This document shows, piece by piece, positions 17,692 to 23,298 of a stretch of 23,298 nt of DNA. The notes under the pieces were generated by a model that was not told the origin of the DNA, searched no databases, and saw nothing but the letters and a program-made list of their open reading frames with translations. Each line of letters begins with the position of its first letter. Position 1 is the first letter of the stretch. Origin of the DNA: Stramenopiles sp. TOSAG23-6 (lineage: Eukaryota; Sar); contig LT636006.1 of NCBI GenBank assembly GCA_900128565.1, positions 1-23,298 on the forward strand. The letters run 5' to 3'. Made by a program: the position numbers and the translations under genes.

Positions 17692-17987
17692 GGAACTTCA
17701 AACAATATTTAAGGCAATTCTTCTATAACAATCACGGGCGCCTATACAATATATTGAAAATAACCTTTTAATATCCTCAAGTCGTGTGTGGAATGAGTGA
17801 GAATAAAAAAGGTATAGCGCTTCGAACGGCTTCGTTTCTGTCAGGATTTTTTGATGTCCGAGGATTTCGTGTTTTGCTACCGGACCGACGGTTACCCAGT
17901 GAGCGTAAAGAAGATGACATAATTCTTTTACAAAAAAGAAAAGATGAAAAAAGGCCATCTTAATGGCATGTCGATTCCAGCGAATCA
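17692..17987. promoter_or_regulatory. 296-bp divergent promoter region, AIRIM-like / coiled-coil-WD genes
   Basis: It separates two divergently transcribed starts (17691 minus, 17988 plus). It is noticeably more GC-rich from about 17815 to 17915 than other gaps and holds a 56-codon plus-strand frame (17793-17963). It has neither GGTACC nor the telomere-like motif found in the other two upstream regions. Confidence 0.45.
17793..17963 (+). CDS. possible small ORF, 56 residues, unrecognised
   Basis: ATG at 17793 to TAA at 17961-17963, ending 24 bases before the ATG of the coiled-coil/WD gene. The peptide runs from MSENKKGIALRTASFLSGFF through a basic-acidic tail ending KRPS. It has a plausible amphipathic start (LRTASFLSGFFDVRGFRVLL) and is more GC-rich than the surrounding non-coding DNA. 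It could be a small gene, a uORF or chance; no family is recognised, and a 96-codon frame overlaps it on the other strand. Confidence 0.25.
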   Translation: MSENKKGIALRTASFLSGFFDVRGFRVLLPDRRLPSERKEDDIILLQKRKDEKRPS

Positions 17988-20900
17988 ATGAAAAAGAACA
18001 AAGGTGGGAATCGCCCCAGGGGGTTCATCTCATATGATCCTTTTGCTGATATGGCTGGCAGAAGCGGCTCTACAAAAGTAAAAGAGGTTCAAGGAGAAAT
18101 TTCTGATCATGTGAAAGCTTTGACCGATCCAGTTATTGAAGTTGGAACACCTCCAGAACCTCCGACAAAAGGTTCAGAAATTCAATCGAATCCCAATTCG
18201 AAACCTGAATCAAATCAGGAAGACATTACTCCTAACCAAAATAGTCAAACAAGTCAAAAAGTGCCTCAGTATAATATAGAAACTGTAGGTGAAGAAGACT
18301 TTGAAGATGTCTTTGACTCGGATGATTCAACAAGGTCAATGACACCCAGAGGATCACCAATCCCACGAGGCAGACGAAATAGAAAACTGTTTTATGAAGG
18401 CCGAGAACTTGTACAATTAGAACTAAAAGCTGCAGAACAGACACAAGTTTTGAAAGAGAAACGGCGAATTTATGAAGAAAAACAAAAAAACAATTCTCTT
18501 GCGCTTGTACGTTTTATATGAATTTCTAATTTAATTATTTTTTTCATACGAAATTTCGTACCTAACAATTTTTTTAAGATTTTTGTTGAAATATTTTTTC
18601 ACAATACTTCATCGTCGATACGTGCAACGCTTAAAAGAAATTGACCAAGAGGATAAAGAATCCATTAGAGCCCAAATAGAAAATACAAAACTACTTACTC
18701 AAAAAAGGGAACTCCAATTAGCTCAAAGAAAAGTCGATTTATTACACGAAGAAAATCTTCGTAAGCATGTACGTTTTCGAAGTTGAATTTCGAATTTATT
18801 TTTTTTTCGTAAATTGTTTTTGTATCTAACGATTTTTTTTCTTTACTAAAAAACAATTTCACAATGCATGACCGTGATATTGAGCTCGAGAGGGTAGTTG
18901 CAAGAAAACTTCAATTAGAAGAAATTCAGGAACGGAAAAGGCAAATGTATGCTTTATTTTTTTTCAATTTCGATTTGTTTTCGTACTAAATTTTGTACCT
19001 AACGATTTTTCTTTTGAAATATTTTTTCAAAGTACATATCGGAGCAAGTTCGATTACGCAAGCTACTTTTAGAAGAAGTTCAAGAAGAGAGAGGTCGAAG
19101 GGCAAATGCGAAAGCAAACCGTTTGCAGGAAGTTCTTGCAAAAGCAGAATATGTGCGTTTCCTTCATGCATTTTAAATTGTTTTTTCGTACTACATTTTG
19201 TACCTAACGAATTGTTTTAAACCAAACAAAAAAAAATATTTTTTCGCAATACATCTTCAAAAGGAAATTAACTCTGGCGCTTTTGATGCCAAAGACAGAG
19301 AAACCTTCGCTGCTGAGTTTCTGAAAGAAGATACAGATAATGATAATGTGTTTCATTTAACCGAAGAAATTTCTGGAGCACGACATAAAGAGTTTATGAA
19401 GCGGCAAAGACAGAATGAGGAAGAAATGACCCAGCTAACAAATAAACGTGAAATTTTAGATGTTGAACGTGCAAAGTTATTGGATAAAAAACAAAAATTA
19501 GTATCAATACAAAACAAAGGAATTGAGTTTATGGCAGATATTGAAAGAGGGCTGAAATCAGAGTCTGATTTATCTCCAAGACCATTGAATGATCCCAAAT
19601 CAATCGATGAAGTTGAGATGAAAGATAACAAAACTGTGAAAGAATTTGCTGAAGACCTGAGAACAAATCGACCTTATAGACAAAAGAAAATACAATCTTT
19701 GAAAGCAGACCTTTTTGTTTTAGAAGCTGAACGTATTCGAGCAAAACCGAAGTTGCATATGCTTCCAGAATACGATGGAAGACTCGGAATTTCTTCTTAT
19801 CCACCAGAAAGTCAAGAAATGGTAAAATGGCTTCGTGAGATAACTGTGGAGCTTTGTGATGAGATAATGAATGCATTTTATCTTCGAGAAATAACATTTG
19901 AAAATGTTGAAAAAGAGCGAATCCTTTATGAAGAAAGTAAAGCTCTATTAGTAAAGCGTTATTCGGCACGAGCTACTGATCGTGCTATTGATGAAATCAC
20001 CGCGACTGCGGTTTTGGATGTTGTCCAACAGCAAATTCGAGAAGTGCATAAAGAATTTTCGTATTTGTATGAAGTTGCAACACAGATGAGTAATCAGCTT
20101 CTTCTGAACACAGTACTGGAACGGCGATCTGTCACGAGCATACTACATATAGAAAATACAAAGGACAACACAAAAATGTCAGATTTTACTAAAGCATGGA
20201 AAGCTAGAATATTAGAATTCTGTAGAAAACAACAAGTAAAGAATCGTGATAAGCGTGATCAATCAGGAGAAAAAGTTCGCCTTGATCCTCCTTACCAAAA
20301 TTCTCCTCTAATTCCGTCAAATAAAGGAAAAGCTGTTGTGCTTCTTGTTGCAGAAAAGGGTAAAAAGGCTCTTGAAAAAGAAGAGAAACCAGAGAAAAAA
20401 GGTAGAAGTTTCTTTATGAAACGAACTGGAGATTCAGATTCTTCTGAAGATTCTGACGATGAGAACAATGCATTAATTAAGGAGAAAGATGTCACTTACT
20501 CGAAACTCCACGACTCGGATACCATAAAAGTTTGGGTTCCTAATTATGAATCTGAAAAGGGCTTAAATAATACCAGTAAAGAAGCTGCACACAAAGAAGA
20601 AAAAAAATTCTTCAAGAATGTGCATTACACGTCAGCTTCATTTTCAACACCTAAGGAATATGGTGCTGTAACATGTTGCTCATTAGGATATCACAGACAG
20701 ACCCTTCTTGCTGTTGGTACCGCATCTGGTGTTGTTCTTATATATCGCGTTAGTTTGCCACCTGCAAGACTGCTACATGTTCTCGAACATAAAAGAGTTA
20801 TTCCTAAAAAGAAGACATTAGATATGAAAACTTTTGATCCATCGATGGTTCACCGCAAGAAGAAGAAAAAAGCAAAAAAGTGTGCAGCGGATAGTATAAG

Positions 20901-22426
20901 TTGGAGTTTCGATAGTATGCAATTATCAGTAGTACATGTTGATGGGCAAGTGAGAGTATGGTCACTGGCCCATCACTCTACAGAGAAAGCTGAAACAAAA
21001 GAAGAGATGCAAAATGCTCATGGTGTAGTGGATGATGCTGAGGATGTCAAACCCCAGATACACTCGTACCCATCGATAGAATTATCAAATATTGACTTTC
21101 AACGCTGCGCGGTAAATAATAATATCGGTTTAAATAAAAAAGGCAAAAAGACTAAAAAGTCAAAACAAAAAGAGAAAGAGGAACTCGTATCTTTAGAGCC
21201 GATATTATCATGTTTTCACCCTGCAGCGACTTTTCTAGGTTTCCAGACGTCAATAATGTGTGCGGTACGACATGGACATGTAATAAAATGGAATGGTTTA
21301 GATGAAACTGAAACTACGCCTCTTTTATTCAATAATATCTCACCATATGAGCCACTCTACAGAGGTGAAGAAGCGAATGACATTAAAGAACGGCTCGCAC
21401 AGGAAGTCAAACGGGAATTCTTTCAGTGTCATAGGAATACAATTATTTTAATGAATTTTTTGGAAAATACAACATCTACAATGGTCACTGTTGACAAAGC
21501 TGGACTAATTTGTGTATGGAATTATAATACCGATAGCTTTTCTGGATACGGATGGTTTGTACCTTTTAAACAATATCAATTAATTTTACCTATAACAGAT
21601 TTGAATACAGATATTAAAAAAAGCAAGACAAAAAGGAATAAAAAAGGAAAACAAAAGATTGATATTTTATCTGCAAGATTAACAATATCAGGAAATGAAA
21701 TTATTATGATAGCCAAGACTCCACAATCCCATGGAGGCAACAGAATACTTATTTTTGATCCTGTGAAAGGACAATTTTTGAGGTCACAGATAAAGCTTTC
21801 ATCATCCATCAATTCTCATTATTTTACAGTTTCACCAGTGCTTGATGCCACTTGTTCAGACTATGTATATTTATATAACAAGGGCAAATATTTGGTTTAT
21901 TCACTGGCCACAATGAAAAAGGTAAAAGAAGTAACGTTGTTAGCTGATACAGGAAAAGAAAGGCAGACAACACAGCCATATATTACACGAAATCATAGTC
22001 AAATAGTCATTTGTGTAAAAGGTACAACAGACGTCAAAATCAGAACAATTGTCGATACAAATTCATTTGAGAACCCACCAACAATATTTTCTAAATTCGA
22101 GCCCCAGAAAGATAAAAAGGAGGGATATTGTATGTTATCATTTTCCCACACTTTTTTAAAAATTTATTTATTTTGTACCAAATATTGTATCTAACAAATT
22201 TCAAACGTAAAACATATTTCTTCACATTACTTCTAGTTTTGAATCCGATGATGAAGAATATCGTGAAAACTTAAAATTTAGACCGCGCTTTCACTCAGCT
22301 TCTTCCGAATATAGAGTCCGTCGCTTTATGTATGACATCTCAATTTTTAACGTAAAGAAAGAAATTAGAAATATAGTGTCTGATATTGTCGCTGAAGCAA
22401 CAGAGAGAGCAAAAACACTTTGGTAA
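17988..22426 (+). CDS. large coiled-coil plus WD-repeat protein, six exons, about 1312 residues
   Basis: Exons are 17988-18506, 18610-18768, 18870-18946, 19038-19152, 19255-22129 and 22233-22426. Residues 1-140 are polar and disordered. About 140-345 is a continuous charged coiled coil spread over five exons. Helical segments follow to about 640, including a well-folded-looking stretch near PEYDGRLGISSYPPES. An acidic Ser-rich patch (SDSSEDSDDENN) precedes a beta-propeller region from about 755 to 1230. Its recognisable WD-type strands are LLAVGTASGVVLIYR, DGQVRVWSL (about 856) and KAGLICVWNY (about 1042), with long basic loops between them. I do not recognise the protein. Cilium-associated and vesicle-tethering proteins combine such parts, but no motif decides. 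The last exon ends TTTGG-TAA. A GT-AG alternative would add 30 residues and end at 22665, close to the convergent DCP1 stop. Confidence 0.8.
18507..18609 (+). repeat. intron 1 of the coiled-coil/WD gene, introner-like (103 nt)
   Basis: The exon ends CTT, the intron opens GTACGTTTTA and ends CACAATACTT; CTT is copied exactly. Branch site GTACCTAAC lies 43 bases before the end. The AG just after the branch site gives a stop. Phase 0. Confidence 0.9.
18769..18869 (+). repeat. intron 2 of the coiled-coil/WD gene, introner-like (101 nt)
   Basis: The exon ends GCAT, the intron opens GTACGTTTTC and ends CACAATGCAT; GCAT is copied. Branch site GTATCTAACGA. The joint is KH-DRDIELER. An AG alternative (ATTGAG) is also in frame and would drop five residues. 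Confidence 0.88.
18947..19037 (+). repeat. intron 3 of the coiled-coil/WD gene, introner-like (91 nt)
   Basis: The exon ends AT, the intron opens GTATGC and ends TCAAAGTACAT. Branch site GTACCTAACGA is 34 bases before the end. Phase 2, making a split Ile codon. Both nearby AGs (CAAAG, ATCGGAG) break the frame, so the non-AG end is well supported. Confidence 0.92.
19153..19254 (+). repeat. intron 4 of the coiled-coil/WD gene, introner-like (102 nt)
   Basis: The exon ends AT, the intron opens GTGCGTTTCC and ends TCGCAATACAT. Branch site GTACCTAACGA. Phase 0, joint AEY-LQKEIN. An AG alternative (TCAAAAG) is in frame and would remove three residues. Confidence 0.87.
22130..22232 (+). repeat. intron 5 of the coiled-coil/WD gene, introner-like (103 nt)
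   Basis: The exon ends TT, the intron opens GTATGTTATC and ends TTCACATTACTT; TT is copied. Branch site GTATCTAAC. The joint GYS-SFESDDEEY opens a 64-codon exon. Using CTAG four bases later with the same 5' site gives a stop after 13 codons. It would fit only with a GT four bases downstream (GTTATC). Confidence 0.88.
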
Positions 22427-22574
22427 ATCATTCGTTTTTTTTGTTAGGTACAAAGTTTACTACGAAAAACAAATAAATTTGAAATTCATATATTTGCCAA
22501 ATTGTATACTTTGATATTTTTTTATCGAGTTCTCATAAAGTATTTTAATCATATAGTATTTTCTTACAATTTAG
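22423..22574 (+). other. possible GT-AG intron 6 leading to an alternative last exon (22575-22665)
   Basis: ACTTTG is followed by GTAAATC, and TTACAATTTAG precedes a frame that stays open for 30 codons, matching phase, to TAA at 22663-22665. This would bring the gene to 60 bp from the DCP1 stop, like the 45-bp convergent gap at 14569-14613. Without it the gene stops at 22426. The two options cannot be separated from sequence alone. Confidence 0.35.
22433..22512 (-). repeat. reverse-orientation orphan copy of the intron element
   Basis: Read on the minus strand, this stretch has the family's arm (GAATTTCAAATTTATT), a CGTAGTAAA version of the palindrome, and the branch site GTACCTAAC (22443-22451) in the right order. 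A GTATAC head lies at 22504-22509. The 3' tail (AATATTTT...ATAC) is missing. It is antisense to the coiled-coil/WD gene and beyond the DCP1 stop, so it is either a truncated insertion or a DCP1 3'-UTR intron. Confidence 0.65.
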
Positions 22575-22724
22575 CTCAATAGACAAGCACAAGAAGATTC
22601 GAAATGTAGACTGTGGAGTAATCGATTTTTGTGGAAATAAAGTAGAACGAGAACGGAATGAGTAACGAACGAAACCAGATATTAAAAAAAAAAAAATTGT
22701 TAATTTACTCAAAAAAAAATGTTT

Positions 22725-23298
22725 TTATTTCTTACAATTTTTACGTCCGGATGAGTGAACTTTCGTTATGTATGCAGAATGCAAGGCAGCTATAAAATCA
22801 TCATCATTTGCTAATTCTAAAAGAGTAGCTTTAAGCTTTGTCTTACTCAGTACCAACTTTTCCTTATCTATAGAAGAGTCCGGAATATTATCAACTACAT
22901 TTCCGGCAAAATTCGCCACATTTGTCAGGCTCTTCTTCTTTGCCTTCTTCTTCTTTTCTGAAACAACCACATGATCTATTTTAATTGGAGCATTTGCAGC
23001 TGCAACAGCAGCACTTTCTTTTAAGACACGCTCACGTTCTTTTTCAAAAACTTTTAAATCCGCTTTTGTTAATGGCGTCCCCTGTTGCAGCGACGTGACT
23101 AATTTTTGCAATAAAGCTGTAACAACTTGACGTTCACCAGCATCATGAAACCAAAATGCATCTATCGCTGCGTTGTCTTTATTTGGGCGAACCATTAAAA
23201 AATCGCCGTTGGTTTCTAGTTCTAACTCCGCAGTAACGTCTTTACCCATGTCATCCGGATTATTCCGATTCAAAATAACCAACATATATTCAGGATTA
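22725..23298 (-). CDS. DCP1: mRNA-decapping protein DCP1, 5'-truncated by the window end
   Basis: The frame is open to the window edge (NPEYM before VILNR) and ends with a stop codon at 22725-22727; about 190 residues are visible. It contains the second half of the EVH1/PH-like domain: LVILNRNNPDDM, then DFLMV and DAFWFHDAGERQVV, matching DCP1's hallmark ILNR...IWFYD..E pattern. After a charged linker with a KKKKAKKK run, the C-terminal segment LKATLLELANDDDFIAALHSAYI resembles the DCP1 trimerisation helix (the F(I/V)..LH..Y pattern). DCP1 activates the DCP2 decapping enzyme in 5'-3' mRNA decay in P-bodies. The N-terminal NYW/DCP2-contact part lies outside the window. No intron is present in the visible part. 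It converges with the coiled-coil/WD gene. Confidence 0.85.
   Translation of the reverse strand, partial: NPEYMLVILNRNNPDDMGKDVTAELELETNGDFLMVRPNKDNAAIDAFWFHDAGERQVVTALLQKLVTSLQQGTPLTKADLKVFEKERERVLKESAAVAAANAPIKIDHVVVSEKKKKAKKKSLTNVANFAGNVVDNIPDSSIDKEKLVLSKTKLKATLLELANDDDFIAALHSAYITKVHSSGRKNCKK

Noticed and set aside
17698-17988. 96-codon minus-strand frame in the divergent promoter
   Set aside because: It overlaps both flanking starts, has an unremarkable composition, matches no family and occupies the only promoter space for two genes.
18570-18576. AAG shortly after the branch site as the 3' end of intron 1 of the coiled-coil/WD gene
   Set aside because: The following sequence reads into a stop (TGA) and would keep the conserved intron tail in the mRNA.
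2775-22232. Group I or II self-splicing introns
   Set aside because: At 90-150 nt and T-rich, with a CTAAC branch site and no catalytic core or ORF, they fit spliceosomal introns.
17988-22426. Calling the coiled-coil/WD gene an Lgl/tomosyn homologue
   Set aside because: Only the generic GT.SG.V..Y strand resembles that family, and the long N-terminal coiled coil does not fit.
1-23298. Reassigned stop codons
   Set aside because: TAA and TGA both end well-supported frames, and no in-frame stop needs to be read through. TAG use was not established.
1-23298. tRNA, rRNA genes, CRISPR arrays or bacterial operon signals
   Set aside because: No cloverleaf, rRNA core or spaced repeats seen; gene structure is eukaryotic.

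Overview
The window is AT-rich nuclear DNA of a eukaryote, most likely a unicellular protist or alga. It carries eukaryote-only families (a tubulin-tyrosine-ligase-type ATP-grasp, a SET methyltransferase, DCP1, an AIRIM/C1orf109 homologue, C2 and IQ domains). Genes are tightly packed on both strands, TAA and TGA both act as stops, and there are many short introns of about 90-150 nt. I cannot assign a lineage. Intron families of this style (introners) are known from some marine algae and syndinian dinoflagellates, so such a lineage is possible but unproven.

Layout, left to right: the 3' part of a coiled-coil gene (+, 46-1222) whose frame is broken by a 49-bp tandem duplication; a small single-exon gene of unknown function (-, 1364-1741); a five-exon TTL-like gene (-, 2121-4333); an intronless 9.8-kb gene for a 3281-residue protein with three C2 domains (+, 4723-14568); a three-exon SET-domain gene (-, 14614-16376); a three-exon AIRIM/C1orf109-like gene (-, 16646-17691); a six-exon coiled-coil/WD-repeat gene (+, 17988-22426, possibly with a seventh exon to 22665); and the 3' part of a DCP1 gene (-, 22725 to the window end). 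Convergent neighbours lie as close as 45 bp. Divergent pairs share promoters of about 300-390 bp.

The most interesting system here is the introns. Thirteen complete introns, one partial intron and one reverse-orientation orphan copy share one architecture. The ends are short inverted repeats (GTAY at the start, RTAC near the end). Inside are a T-rich arm, often a CGTACG palindrome, and an extended branch site (TACCTAAC). Only one intron ends in AG. The last two intron bases instead copy the last two bases of the upstream exon (AT/AT, TT/TT, AC/AC, AG/AG), in 11 of 13 cases. This is what a transposon insertion with a 2-bp target-site duplication looks like. Applying this single rule keeps all 13 junctions in frame. 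In the TTL-like gene it selects a reading frame that restores ATP-grasp motifs which the other open frame lacks. These are introner-like elements, apparently spliced without a fixed 3' AG.

The window also has 19 single-N positions. Eighteen are in coding sequence, and 16 of those sit where at least one base choice is synonymous, as expected for real polymorphism. No shared pathway links the genes, apart from a possible cytoskeletal or ciliary leaning (TTL-like, C2/IQ, long coiled coils).
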